64,000 bases of DNA, from the NCBI GenBank assembly GCA_944321295.1, contig CALUKU010000001.1:62001-126000 (forward strand), in the 5' to 3' direction. Under the pieces are notes generated by a model. That model ran no database searches, had not been told where the DNA came from, and saw only the letters and a program-made list of their open reading frames with translations. Origin of the DNA: an uncultured Prevotella sp. GTDB lineage: Bacteria > Bacteroidota > Bacteroidia > Bacteroidales > Bacteroidaceae. Of this stretch, positions 6,865 to 15,987 are shown piece after piece (positions within the stretch are counted from its first letter, which is position 1; each line of letters opens with the position of its first letter). The translations under genes and the position numbers were made by a program.

Positions 6865-9435
6865 ATGAAAAGATATATTTTTCTTTTACAGCTAATATTT
6901 GCCGGCGTTATGTTTGCTAACGCCCAGACGTTTGTAGCCAATGCGCCGGCCAATGTTTCGGTAGGCGAAAACTTCAGGCTCACATACACCGTAAGCACGA
7001 GAAATGCTTCAGACTTCCATATTGGGACTGTTCCTGAGCAATTGGAGGTTATAACCGGCCCTTATGTGTCCGAACAGTCAAGTTATCAAATGGCAAACGG
7101 ACACACAAGCAGCTCTTCGTCAAAGACATATACTTTCATACTATGTGCTTCGAAAAACGGTACTTACACGATATCGCCGGCCAGCATTACTGCCAATGGC
7201 AAGCGTATGACCTCAAAACCGGTAAGGGTAAAAGTATCAGGCAGCGCCCAAGCCTCCAACGGAGCGCCGAGGATGCACGATGACGCAAGCGGACAGCCGC
7301 GATTGCGTGAAGCCGGCACTCCAATAAGCGGGAAAGACCTTTTCATTAAGGTAAGCGCTAACAAACGCCGTGTGCACGAGCAGGAGCCTGTTTTGCTGAC
7401 GTATAAGGTTTACACTCTGGTGGACTTGACACAGCTTGAGGGAAAAATGCCCGACTTGACCGGTTTCCATACTCAGGAAATTCCGCTGCCGCAGCAAAAG
7501 TCATTCCACGTTGAGCGCATTAACGGCAGGCCCTATCGTTGCGTAACGTGGAGCCAGTACGTAATGTATCCGCAGATGACCGGCAAGCTTGAAATACCGA
7601 GTATCACGTTCAACGGAACGGTAATCCAACAGAACCGTAACGTCGACCCGTTTGAAGCCTTCTTCAACGGCGGCTCAGGTTATATCGAGGTTAAGCGCGC
7701 AATTAAGGCTCCGGGATTGACCATCCAGGTAGACCCGCTGCCGCAGCGTCCGGCAAACTTTTCGGGTGGTGTGGGTAAGTTCAATATAAGCGCGCAGATA
7801 AACAAGAGCGAGGTAAAGGCCAACGACCCGATAACGATACGTGTCGTTGTGGGTGGTGTAGGCAACCTTAAGCTCATCAAGCAGCCTGTCGTCAATTTTC
7901 CGAAGGACTTCGATAAGTATGACGCAAAGGTCACCGACAAGACCAAACTCACGCAAAACGGTGTTGAGGGCAATATGATTTACGATTTCCTCGCCGTTCC
8001 GCGCAACCAAGGACGCTATGTCATTCCGGCCATTGAGTTTGTTTATTACGACGTTGAAGCCAACGCTTATAAGACTATCAAGACCCAGTCCTTCACGCTC
8101 GACGTAGCAAAAGGTGACGGCAACGTCAACTCATCGGTTGATTACAGCGAGTTAAAGGATAAGGATATCCATCCCATAAAAGACGGCGAGTATGAAGTCC
8201 AGGACATAAAAAACATCTTCTATGGCTCTGCGGCCTATTGGGTTGTCCTGTCAATACTGTTCCTCGTCTTTGTCGGTGTGCTGATTATCTTCCGCAAGCG
8301 GGCTATTGACAATGCCGACGTGACACGCCTTAAGATTAAGAAAGCCAACCGTGTTGCCACGAAGCGCCTGCGTTACGCCAACAAGCTGATGTTGAATAAC
8401 GAGCACGATAAGTTCTACGACGAGGTGCTCAGGACGCTTTGGGGATATGTCGGTGATAAGCTCAACATGCCGGTAGAGCAGCTCTCTAAAGACAACATAT
8501 CGGAGAAACTGGCGCAGCGGAGCGTCGACGGCGACACGATAGACATGTTCCTGCGCGCCGTGGACGAGTGTGAGTTCAACCGTTACGCACCCGGAGATAC
8601 CAAAGGAAATATGAACCAGACATTCGAGGCGGCCATGACCGCTATTATAAAGATTGAAGACGTGTTGAGCGGAATGAAGCGCAAGGGCGTGCGCATGCAC
8701 CTTCTTGTGCTCGTGATAGCCTTTGCCGTGCCGTTGTCGGCCGGCGCCATAACAAAGAAGAACGCTGATGACGAGTATAAGAAAGGCAATTATCAGCAGG
8801 CCATCAAGGACTACGAGGAGCTGCTGAAGAAAGGTCCGAGCGTAGAATTATACTATAATCTCGGTAACGCTTATTACCGCACTGACAACATGACGCGTGC
8901 CGTGCTTAACTACGAGCGTGCCCTGCTGTTGTCGCCCGGTGACGATGACATTCGCTTCAACCTGCAGATGGCCCGCTCAAAGACAATCGACAAGATTGCG
9001 CCGAAGTCCGAGATGTTTTTCGTAACGTGGTATAAGACGTTGGTAAACTTCACCAGCGTTGACGGCTGGGCCCGCTCCGCCATAGTGTGCCTCTCGCTGG
9101 CCCTTGTGCTTGCGCTGTGCTACCTGTTCGGCGGCAAGCCGCAGGTGCGTAAGATAGGCTTTTTCGGGGCGGTGGTGTTCATTGCCGTTTTCATATTGTC
9201 GAACGTCTTCGCTTACGAGCAGAAGCAAATTCTTACGAAGCGCACAGGTGCCGTAGTCACTGCGCCCTCGGCCCCGTTGAAGAAGACCCCCGTAGCCAGC
9301 AGCGAGCATGACGCCATCATCCACGAGGGCAGCCGTGTTGAGATTATCGACGACACGATGAAGGACTGGAAGCAAGTAGAGCTTGAAGACGGTCGTGAGG
9401 GCTGGATATTGTCTTCGCAGATGGAACGGATTTAA
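6865..9435 (+). CDS. BatD-BatE fusion protein
   Basis: One uninterrupted 856-aa frame encodes two proteins that are usually separate. The ATG at 6865 is preferred over an upstream in-frame start at 6829 because it opens directly on a signal peptide (MKRYIFLLQLIFAG, ending near NAQT) and does not overlap batC. Residues 1-603 are BatD: several beta-sandwich domains, a membrane segment near 453-474 (WVVLSILFLVFVGVLIIF) and a cytoplasmic helical tail. Residues 604-856 are BatE: a signal-peptide-like start (MKRKGVRMHLLVLVIAFAVP), TPR repeats, two membrane segments (AIVCLSLALVLALCYLF and GFFGAVVFIAVFILSNVFA) and a C-terminal SH3-like domain ending in GWILSSQM. The internal ATG at 8674 could also start a separate BatE. 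I see no frameshift or stop at the junction. The PAP2 gene starts 23 bases downstream. Confidence 0.9.
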   Translation: MKRYIFLLQLIFAGVMFANAQTFVANAPANVSVGENFRLTYTVSTRNASDFHIGTVPEQLEVITGPYVSEQSSYQMANGHTSSSSSKTYTFILCASKNGTYTISPASITANGKRMTSKPVRVKVSGSAQASNGAPRMHDDASGQPRLREAGTPISGKDLFIKVSANKRRVHEQEPVLLTYKVYTLVDLTQLEGKMPDLTGFHTQEIPLPQQKSFHVERINGRPYRCVTWSQYVMYPQMTGKLEIPSITFNGTVIQQNRNVDPFEAFFNGGSGYIEVKRAIKAPGLTIQVDPLPQRPANFSGGVGKFNISAQINKSEVKANDPITIRVVVGGVGNLKLIKQPVVNFPKDFDKYDAKVTDKTKLTQNGVEGNMIYDFLAVPRNQGRYVIPAIEFVYYDVEANAYKTIKTQSFTLDVAKGDGNVNSSVDYSELKDKDIHPIKDGEYEVQDIKNIFYGSAAYWVVLSILFLVFVGVLIIFRKRAIDNADVTRLKIKKANRVATKRLRYANKLMLNNEHDKFYDEVLRTLWGYVGDKLNMPVEQLSKDNISEKLAQRSVDGDTIDMFLRAVDECEFNRYAPGDTKGNMNQTFEAAMTAIIKIEDVLSGMKRKGVRMHLLVLVIAFAVPLSAGAITKKNADDEYKKGNYQQAIKDYEELLKKGPSVELYYNLGNAYYRTDNMTRAVLNYERALLLSPGDDDIRFNLQMARSKTIDKIAPKSEMFFVTWYKTLVNFTSVDGWARSAIVCLSLALVLALCYLFGGKPQVRKIGFFGAVVFIAVFILSNVFAYEQKQILTKRTGAVVTAPSAPLKKTPVASSEHDAIIHEGSRVEIIDDTMKDWKQVELEDGREGWILSSQMERI

Positions 9436-9458
9436 GTAATAGGGCTAAGACGCGTCAG

Positions 9459-10145
9459 ATGCAGACATTGATTGAATTAGATAGAAACATCCTTTCGTTT
9501 TTTAATGGGAGCGATTCGTTGTTCCTGGACAACCTGGTTGTCTTTCTCACATCCGGGCTGACTTGGATTCCGTTATACATGGCCTTGCTGTACGTAGTGA
9601 TAAAGAACAGCGAAACGATGAAGCAGATTATGCTTGTCATGGGCTGCGTCTTCCTCTGCATGCTCTTGTCCGACGGCATGGCCGACTTCATCGTAAAGCC
9701 TCTGGTGGGCCGTCCGCGCCCGTCGCACGACCCGCTTATCAAGTATGCGGTAGACATCGTTGGCGGCATGCGGGGCGGCCAACACGGTTTCTTCTCAGCC
9801 CACGCGTCCAATACGTTCAGTGTCGCCGTGTTCTTTTCGCTGCTCGTGCGCAACCGCACCTTCGTCACGGCCATGTTGACGTGGTCGTTTGTCAACTGCT
9901 GGACGAGGATGTATCTCGGCCTCCACTATCCCAGCGACATTCTCGTGGGGCTGCTTTGGGGAGGCCTGTCGGGCGCTTTCGCCTATTACGTCTACATCAA
10001 GGCTTACCTGCGGATGTATCCCGACTTCAACTATATCTCGTCCCAGTACACGTCGACGGGCTACAACCGCGTCGACATAGGCATAGTCATGGCCGTGCTT
10101 TCGCTGACCTTGGTTTTCGGCATAATCAAGTCATTGTTTTTTTAG
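9459..10145 (+). CDS. PAP2-family membrane phosphatase
   Basis: The 228-aa integral membrane protein has about six hydrophobic segments and the three PAP2 motifs: K80-x6-R87-P88 (in KPLVGRPRP), SAH at 113-115 (variant of SGH) and R150-x5-H156-x3-D160 (in TRMYLGLHYPSD). All catalytic residues are present. Likely substrates are undecaprenyl pyrophosphate, phosphatidylglycerol phosphate or lipid A phosphate at the outer face of the inner membrane; the sequence does not distinguish these. It lies 23 bases after the bat operon and 12 bases before queA, so it may share the long bat transcript. The C-terminal region after residue 190 ends in one more membrane segment. Confidence 0.92.
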   Translation: MQTLIELDRNILSFFNGSDSLFLDNLVVFLTSGLTWIPLYMALLYVVIKNSETMKQIMLVMGCVFLCMLLSDGMADFIVKPLVGRPRPSHDPLIKYAVDIVGGMRGGQHGFFSAHASNTFSVAVFFSLLVRNRTFVTAMLTWSFVNCWTRMYLGLHYPSDILVGLLWGGLSGAFAYYVYIKAYLRMYPDFNYISSQYTSTGYNRVDIGIVMAVLSLTLVFGIIKSLFF

Positions 10146-10157
10146 AAATAAGCCATT

Positions 10158-11372
10158 ATGGACACAAAACATATCCACATAAAAGATTACAGCTATGATT
10201 TGCCCGACGGGCGCATAGCAAAGTTTCCCGTCGCGCAGCGCGACCACAGCAAGCTCCTTGTCTACCGCAAGGGCGAAGTGACCGACGACGTTTTCTACAA
10301 CATAGCCCATTACCTGCCAAAGGGAGCGCTGATGATATTCAACAACACGCGCGTCATACAGGCTCGCATGCACTTCCGCAAAGACACGGGCGCCCTCATC
10401 GAGGTGTTCCTGCTCGAGCCGGCCGAGCCTGCAGATTACGAGCTGATGTTCCAGGCTAAGGGCAAGTGCTCGTGGCTCTGCATGGTCGGCAACCTGAAGA
10501 AGTGGAAGGAAGGCGTGCTGCGCCGCACTTTCCCCGTAGGCGGGCACGACGTCGAGCTGAGGGCGGAGCGCGTGCGCGAGCAGGGCACCAGCCATTGGGT
10601 CGACTTCACGTGGGACGACACCGACGTAACCTTTGCCGACATACTCGAGGCGGCCGGCGAGCTGCCCATTCCGCCGTATCTCAACCGTGAGTCGCAGGAG
10701 AGCGACAAGGTTACTTACCAGACCGTCTATTCAAAGATAAAAGGAAGCGTAGCCGCGCCTACGGCCGGCCTGCATTTCACCGACGACGTGCTGCGCTCAA
10801 TCGACGAGGCGGGCGTCGAGCGCGACGAGCTTACCCTGCACGTCGGCGCGGGCACCTTCAAGCCCATCAAGAGCGACGAGATTGCCGGCCACGAGATGCA
10901 CTCGGAGTACATCTGCGTCAGCCGCGCCACGCTTGAGCGCCTCATAGCCCACGGCGCCGAGGCCATAGCCGTGGGCACGACGAGCGTGCGCACGCTTGAG
11001 AGCCTGTATTACGTCGGCGCGCGCCTGGCAGCCAATCCTGACGCCACCGAGGAGCAGCTCCACATAAACCAGTGGGAGCCTTACGACACTAAACCGACCC
11101 TCACGCCCGTCGAAGCCCTGCGCAACATCGTCGATTACCTTGACCGCAACGGTATAGGGGCGCTCCACTGCAGCACGCAGATTATCATCGCGCCCGGCTA
11201 CGACTATAAGATTGTGAAAATGCTGGTCACCAATTTCCACCAGCCGCAGAGCACGCTGCTGCTGCTCGTCAGCGCTTTCGTCCACGGCGACTGGCGCCGC
11301 ATATACGATTACGCCCTCGGCCACGACTTCCGCTTCTTAAGTTACGGCGACAGCTCGCTGCTCATACCCTAA
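10158..11372 (+). CDS. queA: S-adenosylmethionine:tRNA ribosyltransferase-isomerase
   Basis: QueA transfers the ribosyl part of S-adenosylmethionine to 7-aminomethyl-7-deazaguanine at tRNA position 34, giving epoxyqueuosine in the queuosine pathway. The 404-aa product opens with [20 protein letters not shown] and has the family segments [26 protein letters not shown]-like LHVGAGTF and [17 protein letters not shown]. It is longer than the E. coli enzyme (about 356 aa). No other queuosine gene is in the window. The gene is tightly spaced to the PAP2 gene (12 bases) and is followed by the Smr gene after 41 bases. It lies in the GC-rich block. Confidence 0.96.
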   Translation: MDTKHIHIKDYSYDLPDGRIAKFPVAQRDHSKLLVYRKGEVTDDVFYNIAHYLPKGALMIFNNTRVIQARMHFRKDTGALIEVFLLEPAEPADYELMFQAKGKCSWLCMVGNLKKWKEGVLRRTFPVGGHDVELRAERVREQGTSHWVDFTWDDTDVTFADILEAAGELPIPPYLNRESQESDKVTYQTVYSKIKGSVAAPTAGLHFTDDVLRSIDEAGVERDELTLHVGAGTFKPIKSDEIAGHEMHSEYICVSRATLERLIAHGAEAIAVGTTSVRTLESLYYVGARLAANPDATEEQLHINQWEPYDTKPTLTPVEALRNIVDYLDRNGIGALHCSTQIIIAPGYDYKIVKMLVTNFHQPQSTLLLLVSAFVHGDWRRIYDYALGHDFRFLSYGDSSLLIP

Positions 11373-11413
11373 GCGCCGGCCGTCACTGTCGTAAACAAAA
11401 AATACATGCAATT

Positions 11414-12478
11414 ATGAAAATAGGAGATAAAGTAAGATTTCTGAGCGAAACCGGCGGCGGCGTCGTGGCCGGTTTCCAAGGCAAGAACATCGTCCTCGTG
11501 GAAGACGAGGACGGCTTCCAGATACCCGTAAGGGTCAACGATGTCGTCGTTATTGACAGCGACGACTACAACATTAAGCCGGCTGCCGCAAGCAAGCCGG
11601 CCGCCGTGCCCGACGACGACGTTGACTACGACCCCGCCGACCGCGAAGTGACCTTCCGCCCCGAGCCCGAGGAGCGCAAGGGCGGCGACCTGCTCTCGGT
11701 CTACCTGGCCTTCGTGCCCGTTGACAGCCGCGAGCTTACCAAGACGCGCTTCGAGGCCTACCTCGTCAACGACAGCAACTATTACGTAAGCTACGCGTAC
11801 ATGTCGGCCGAGGGCGCGAGCTATGTTTTGCGCTCGGCGGGCGAGATAGAGCCTAACACCAAGCTCTTCATCGAAGAGTTCGGCAGCGACGACCTCAACT
11901 CGCTGGAGCGCGTGGCCGTTCAGCTGCTGGCCTACAAGCGCGGCAAGGGCTTTATCGCCAAGCCCGTCGTCGACGCGCGCCTGCGCATAGACACGGTTAA
12001 GTTTTACAAGCTGCACACCTTCCGCGAGAACGACTTCTTTGAAGAGCCTGCGCTGATATACACCGTCGTAGAGAACGACCAGCCCGTGCGCCCGCTCGTA
12101 GTAGACCCGAAGAAGCTGAAGCAGGAGATGGCCCGCAAGGCGGCCGCCGACGAGCGCAAGCCTGCCGTGCAGCCGGCCCGCCGCCGCGGTAAGGACGAGC
12201 CCGTAGTAGTTGACCTGCACGCCTCTGAGCTGCTCGAAACAACCGCCGGACTCTCTGCGGCCGACATACTCAACCATCAGCTTGACGTTTTCCGCAAGAC
12301 GATGGACGAGTACAAGAACCGCCACGGCGTCAAGCTCGTCTTCATCCACGGCAAGGGCGAGGGCGTGCTGCGCCATGCCATCGTTCACGAGCTTAACTAC
12401 CGCTACAAGAACTGCCCCTACCAGGACGCCTCGTTCCAAGAGTACGGCTACGGCGCCACGCAAGTAACCATCAAGTAA
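11414..12478 (+). CDS. DUF2027 protein with C-terminal Smr nuclease domain
   Basis: The 354-aa protein begins with a small barrel-like domain ([20 protein letters not shown]) of the DUF2027 type. A middle beta-sandwich follows (about 95-230), then a basic low-complexity linker rich in Lys, Arg, Pro and Ala. It ends in an Smr domain (about 270-354) with the signature VDLHASEL and the motif [14 protein letters not shown]. Smr domains, as in MutS2, are nicking or RNA-cleaving nucleases; the HGKG loop is the conserved active-site segment. This domain order is common in Bacteroidales and its biological role is not settled. It sits between queA and nadE with short gaps. Confidence 0.88.
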   Translation: MKIGDKVRFLSETGGGVVAGFQGKNIVLVEDEDGFQIPVRVNDVVVIDSDDYNIKPAAASKPAAVPDDDVDYDPADREVTFRPEPEERKGGDLLSVYLAFVPVDSRELTKTRFEAYLVNDSNYYVSYAYMSAEGASYVLRSAGEIEPNTKLFIEEFGSDDLNSLERVAVQLLAYKRGKGFIAKPVVDARLRIDTVKFYKLHTFRENDFFEEPALIYTVVENDQPVRPLVVDPKKLKQEMARKAAADERKPAVQPARRRGKDEPVVVDLHASELLETTAGLSAADILNHQLDVFRKTMDEYKNRHGVKLVFIHGKGEGVLRHAIVHELNYRYKNCPYQDASFQEYGYGATQVTIK

Positions 12479-12529
12479 GGCCGCCGCGCCGACAGCGCGC
12501 GCCGTGCCTTGTCACATCAACACCACAGC

Positions 12530-14470
12530 ATGCAATACGGATTCATTAAGGTTGCAGCCGCCGTGCCCTCGGTGAGGGTGGCCGACTGCGAGTACAATCT
12601 GCAACAGATAGAGAACATTATCGCCATGGCCGAGGGGCGTGGCGTAGAGGTGGCGGTGTTCCCCGAGCTTTGCGTCACGGGCTACACCTGCCAGGACCTC
12701 TTCCGCCAGTCGCTCCTGCTGGAGCGCGCCGAGGAGTCGCTGCTTAAGCTGCTCGACTTCACGCGCAACCTCGACATCATCAGCATAGTAGGCCTGCCCG
12801 TTGCGGTGGGCGACGTCCTGCTCAACTGCGCGGCCGTTGTACAGCGCGGCAGCTTGCTCGGCCTCGTGCCTAAGACCTACCTGCCCAATTACAGCGAGTT
12901 CTACGAGAAGCGCTGGTTCGCCTCGGCCCACGACATACGGCCAACCGAGGTGCACTATGCGGGCGGCTCCGTCATGGTGACGCCGCAGCCCACGCTCTTC
13001 CGCACGTGCGACGGCGTGCTCTTCGGGGTTGAGATTTGCGAGGACGTCTGGGCCCCCGTGCCCCCCAGCAGCAATCTTGCCCTGGCCGGCGCCGACGTCG
13101 TGTTCAACCTGTCGGCCAGCGACGAGCTGATAGGCAAGCATGCCTACCTTACCGACCTGCTGTCGCAGCAGAGCGCGCGCACCATAGCGGGCTACGTCTA
13201 CAGCGGCTGCGGCTTCGGCGAAAGCTCGCAGGACATGGTTTACGCCGGCAACGCCCTCATCTACGAGAACGGCCGCAAGCTGGCCGAGGGCCGGCGCTTC
13301 AGTCTTGAGCCGCAGTTTGTCGAGGCGCAGATAGACGTCGAGCGGCTGCGCGCCGAGCGGCGTTCCAACAGCACATACGTCAACGCCCGCCACGGCCACG
13401 AGGCGCGCCTCGTTGACGCGGAGGTAACCACGGGCGCCCGCGACTTCGAGCTTGAGCGCGACGTCGACCCGCATCCCTTCATACCCAAGACGGCCGACAT
13501 GGCCGCCAGCTGCGAGGAGATACTCTCCATACAGGCGGCCGGACTGGCCAAGCGCCTTGTCCACACGGGCTGCAAGACCGTCGTCATCGGCGTCAGCGGA
13601 GGACTCGACAGCACGCTGGCCCTGCTCGTGTGCGTCAGGGCCTTCGACCTGCTGCAGCTGCCGCGCAAGGGTGTCGTAGGCGTTACGATGCCCGGCTTCG
13701 GCACGACGGGCCGCACCCACCGCAACGCCACGGCACTGATGGAGAGCCTGGGCGTAAGCGTGCGCGAGGTGAACATAGGCGCCGCCGTTGAGCAGCACTT
13801 CCGCGACATTGGCCACGACATGGCCGTTCACGACGTGACCTACGAGAACAGTCAGGCGCGCGAGCGCACGCAGATACTGATGGACATAGCCAACCAGGCG
13901 GGCGGCATTGTCGTCGGCACGGGCGATCTGTCAGAGCTTGCGCTCGGATGGGCCACCTATAACGGCGACCACATGAGCATGTACGGCGTGAACGCAGGCG
14001 TGCCGAAGACGCTGATACGGCACCTCGTGAAGCACGCGGCAACCACGGTCGACGAGGACTCGCGCCTCACGCTGCTCGACATCATCGACACGCCCGTCAG
14101 CCCGGAGCTTATACCGGCCGACGACGACGGCAACATCAGCCAGAAGACCGAAGAGCTTGTAGGCCCATACGAGCTTCACGACTTCTTTATGTATTACCTG
14201 CTGAGGTTCGGTTTCCGTCCTGCCAAGATATTCATGCTGGCCCGCAAGGCCTTCAGCGGCGGTCGCGACGGCGCGGCGAGCTATGACGACGACACGATAA
14301 AGCACTGGCTGCGCACGTTCATACGCCGCTTCTTCGCCCAGCAGTTCAAGCGTTCGTGCCTGCCCGACGGGCCTAAAGTGGGCAGCGTGAGCCTCAGTCC
14401 GCGCGGCGACTGGCGCATGCCGAGCGACGCCTCGGCCGCCATGTGGCTTGCCGAGTGCGACCGGTTGTAG
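12530..14470 (+). CDS. nadE: Glutamine-hydrolysing NAD+ synthase
   Basis: This enzyme makes NAD+ from nicotinate adenine dinucleotide with ATP and glutamine. The ATG at 12530 (MQYGFIKVAAAVPS) matches the usual N-terminus; an upstream TTG at 12509 is unlikely. The N-terminal nitrilase-type glutaminase has its full triad: E46 (FPELC), K115 (VPKTY) and C170 (EICEDVW). The C-terminal synthetase domain has the PP-loop SGGLDSTL near residue 355 and the conserved segments GTGDLSELALGW and YGVNAGVPKTLI. At 646 aa it is full length. It ends the plus-strand run that begins at moxR. nadC, another NAD biosynthesis gene, is at 59252. Confidence 0.96.
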   Translation: MQYGFIKVAAAVPSVRVADCEYNLQQIENIIAMAEGRGVEVAVFPELCVTGYTCQDLFRQSLLLERAEESLLKLLDFTRNLDIISIVGLPVAVGDVLLNCAAVVQRGSLLGLVPKTYLPNYSEFYEKRWFASAHDIRPTEVHYAGGSVMVTPQPTLFRTCDGVLFGVEICEDVWAPVPPSSNLALAGADVVFNLSASDELIGKHAYLTDLLSQQSARTIAGYVYSGCGFGESSQDMVYAGNALIYENGRKLAEGRRFSLEPQFVEAQIDVERLRAERRSNSTYVNARHGHEARLVDAEVTTGARDFELERDVDPHPFIPKTADMAASCEEILSIQAAGLAKRLVHTGCKTVVIGVSGGLDSTLALLVCVRAFDLLQLPRKGVVGVTMPGFGTTGRTHRNATALMESLGVSVREVNIGAAVEQHFRDIGHDMAVHDVTYENSQARERTQILMDIANQAGGIVVGTGDLSELALGWATYNGDHMSMYGVNAGVPKTLIRHLVKHAATTVDEDSRLTLLDIIDTPVSPELIPADDDGNISQKTEELVGPYELHDFFMYYLLRFGFRPAKIFMLARKAFSGGRDGAASYDDDTIKHWLRTFIRRFFAQQFKRSCLPDGPKVGSVSLSPRGDWRMPSDASAAMWLAECDRL

Positions 14471-14823
14471 GGCTGCGGGCGGCCCTGCCGTGCCTGCGGT
14501 GTTGCTTTAACATGTTAGGATAACGGCCTGCTTGTCAGGCGTTTATATATTGCGGCCTCCCGGCTGCTGCGGTCTTGCGACGCGGCGGCGGGGAGGCCGC
14601 TTTGCGTAGAGCCGCCTGGCGGAGGCAGGGGCGCAGTCGTGTGCCGGCGGCGGGGCGTGGCCGCGACGGCGCAAAGTGTAAGCCTTGTGAGACGGTTGCT
14701 TGCCAAAGTGTCAATTCGGGAAAATCCGCCCGGCGGCGCAAAGTAGGTTTTGTTAACACGCCGATTGTCATCCCTACATTGCAAAACACGGCTCGCTGAC
14801 AGCTGCCGGCAGCCGTGATGAAA

Positions 14824-14977
14824 CGGAAAGGTAAGCCCCCGGCCACCGGGAGCTTACCTTTTGCATGCCGAAAGCTTACCCCTCGGCAACCGAAAGCTTA
14901 GCTCCCTGAAGCCGAAAGCTTAGCTCCCGACGCATGAAAGCTTACCTCTGTGATGATGAAAGATGTGCTGTTGGTGT
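14824..14977. repeat. 22-bp-period intergenic array B (7 units, best conserved)
   Basis: Units start at 14824, 14846, 14868, 14890, 14912, 14934 and 14956, exactly 22 bases apart. Units at 14890 and 14912 share their first 17 bases (CCGAAAGCTTAGCTCCC); the unit at 14868 shares the first 11. The unit at 14934 keeps GAAAGCTTACCTC. The first two units fold back on each other as a 16-bp hairpin with one mismatch (AAAGGTAAGC against GCTTACCTTT). There are no spacers, so this is not CRISPR. The last unit is strongly diverged. Confidence 0.85.
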
Positions 14978-15083
14978 AACGCATTGGTTTACATCGAGTT
15001 ACGTTAAGTGCTTAAATCGTGGCTTAAAACGGCCCGGCGGACGTTTTGCGGCGGGCGCGGCCCTTTAGCGGGCTTAACGAAAA

Positions 15084-15123
15084 TCACGGCGTAAGCAAAC
15101 CGCGCGGTTTGCTTACGCCGTGA
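15084..15123. terminator. 40-bp perfect palindrome, probable bidirectional terminator
   Basis: Two 20-base arms (15084-15103 and 15104-15123) are exact reverse complements with no loop base: TCACGGCGTAAGC... and ...GCTTACGCCGTGA. It lies 20 bases past the stop of the minus-strand TrmH-type gene and faces nadE on the other side. There is no U tract on either strand. As RNA it would need a 4-base loop at its centre, leaving an 18-bp stem. Confidence 0.6.
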
Positions 15124-15142
15124 CACTTATGCCGTGCACCCC

Positions 15143-15895
15143 TCAGCGGCAGCGGCGGCGGAACTCGGCGCAGGTGACGGCGGTGGCTATCGCCACGTTA
15201 AGACTGTCTATCGCGCCCGTCGGGCTGTAAGACGGAATGTAGACGGAGCGGCCCGCGCGCGCCGCCACCTCTGGCGACACGCCGTTGCCCTCGTTGCCCA
15301 TCACGATGAGCCCGTTGGCCGACAGCTCCTGCTCGTATATGTTGCGGCCGTCGAGCGAGGTGGCGTAGACGGGCACCGAGGGCGGCAGGGCGTCGATGAG
15401 GGCGCACAGGTCGGTGTACACCACGCTGACGCGCGCTATGCTGCCCATCGTCGCCTGCACGGCCTTGGGACTGAAGGCGTCGGCCGTGCCCTTGGCGCAG
15501 AATATGGTCGAAATGCCGAACCAGTCGGCCACGCGTATTATCGTGCCCAGGTTCCCGGGGTCCTGCACCTTGTCTAAGGCCAGGCACAGCCCGCGCCCGC
15601 ACGCCTCGGCGCCCACGGCGGGGCGGGGCAGGGGGAAGAGGGCCATGACCTGCTGCGGGTGCTGCAGGAAGCTGGCGCGGCGCAGCTCGTCGTCGGTCAC
15701 TACGGCGTCGGCCGGCCCCGGCTCTGCCCCGCGCGAGGCGAACCATTCCTCAGTGCCTACCGTCATCACGGGCCGGGCCACGGCCATGAGGTCTGCCACC
15801 ACCTTCGGCCCTTCGGCCACGAAAACTCCCTCATGTTCGCGGTTCTTCCTCAGCTCCAGCGAACGTATGTATTTGATCTTATTCTTGCCTATCAT
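15143..15895 (-). CDS. TrmH/SpoU-family RNA 2'-O-methyltransferase
   Basis: The 250-aa product is a SPOUT-class methyltransferase that probably methylates a ribose in rRNA or tRNA. An N-terminal substrate-binding part (about 1-95) precedes the catalytic domain. That domain has motif 1 DPGNLGTIIRVADWFGI, motif 2 VMGNEGNGVSPEV and motif 3 ending GAIDSLNVAIATAV, which form the knotted S-adenosylmethionine site. The target nucleotide cannot be told from sequence; RlmB-like rRNA methylation is one option. The gene is transcribed divergently from tamL, with 92 bases between the start codons, and converges on nadE across a region with a strong palindrome. Confidence 0.9.
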   Translation of the reverse strand: MIGKNKIKYIRSLELRKNREHEGVFVAEGPKVVADLMAVARPVMTVGTEEWFASRGAEPGPADAVVTDDELRRASFLQHPQQVMALFPLPRPAVGAEACGRGLCLALDKVQDPGNLGTIIRVADWFGISTIFCAKGTADAFSPKAVQATMGSIARVSVVYTDLCALIDALPPSVPVYATSLDGRNIYEQELSANGLIVMGNEGNGVSPEVAARAGRSVYIPSYSPTGAIDSLNVAIATAVTCAEFRRRCR

Positions 15896-15939
15896 GTCGT
15901 TTTATTCGCTTATTGCTGACAAAACTACTAAAAAATTAT

Positions 15940-15947
15940 TACTTTTG
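15940..15947 (+). promoter_or_regulatory. -7 box of the tamL promoter
   Basis: TACTTTTG matches TAnnTTTG exactly, 40 bases before the tamL ATG at 15988. A TTG at 15913-15915 is a possible -33 element, but the spacing (24) is long. Confidence 0.5.
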
Positions 15948-15987
15948 CACGGTAAAGCTCGATTAAGTGGTCAAACAAGCCCTACAT

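Larger units (their letters stand above)
14471..15142. other. 672-base convergent intergenic region between nadE and the TrmH-type gene
   Basis: No credible gene is present. The first part (14471-14823) is GC-rich and shows nothing I can name. 14824-14977 is a seven-unit 22-bp array. 14978-15083 shows no clear structure. 15084-15123 is a 40-bp perfect palindrome. Short frames in this region (up to about 100 codons) have no recognisable features and are by-products of high GC. Confidence 0.6.

Noticed and set aside
11369-12463. 364-codon open frame antisense to the Smr gene
   Set aside because: Same reason: it mirrors the GC-rich sense gene, has strongly biased composition and no recognisable motif.
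12512-13831. 439-codon open frame antisense to nadE
   Set aside because: It lies wholly inside nadE in a GC-rich region where antisense frames stay open by composition; Ala/Val/Arg/Gly-rich with no domain.
14535-14846. Small gene in the nadE-TrmH gap
   Set aside because: Frames of 74-103 codons on both strands overlap each other, lack conserved features and run into the repeat array.
14824-14977. CRISPR array
   Set aside because: Units are contiguous with no unique spacers, unit length is 22, and no cas gene is present.
15134-15577. Plus-strand frame over the TrmH-type gene
   Set aside because: Antisense to SPOUT motifs that are clearly coded on the minus strand; composition is His/Arg/Ala-rich.
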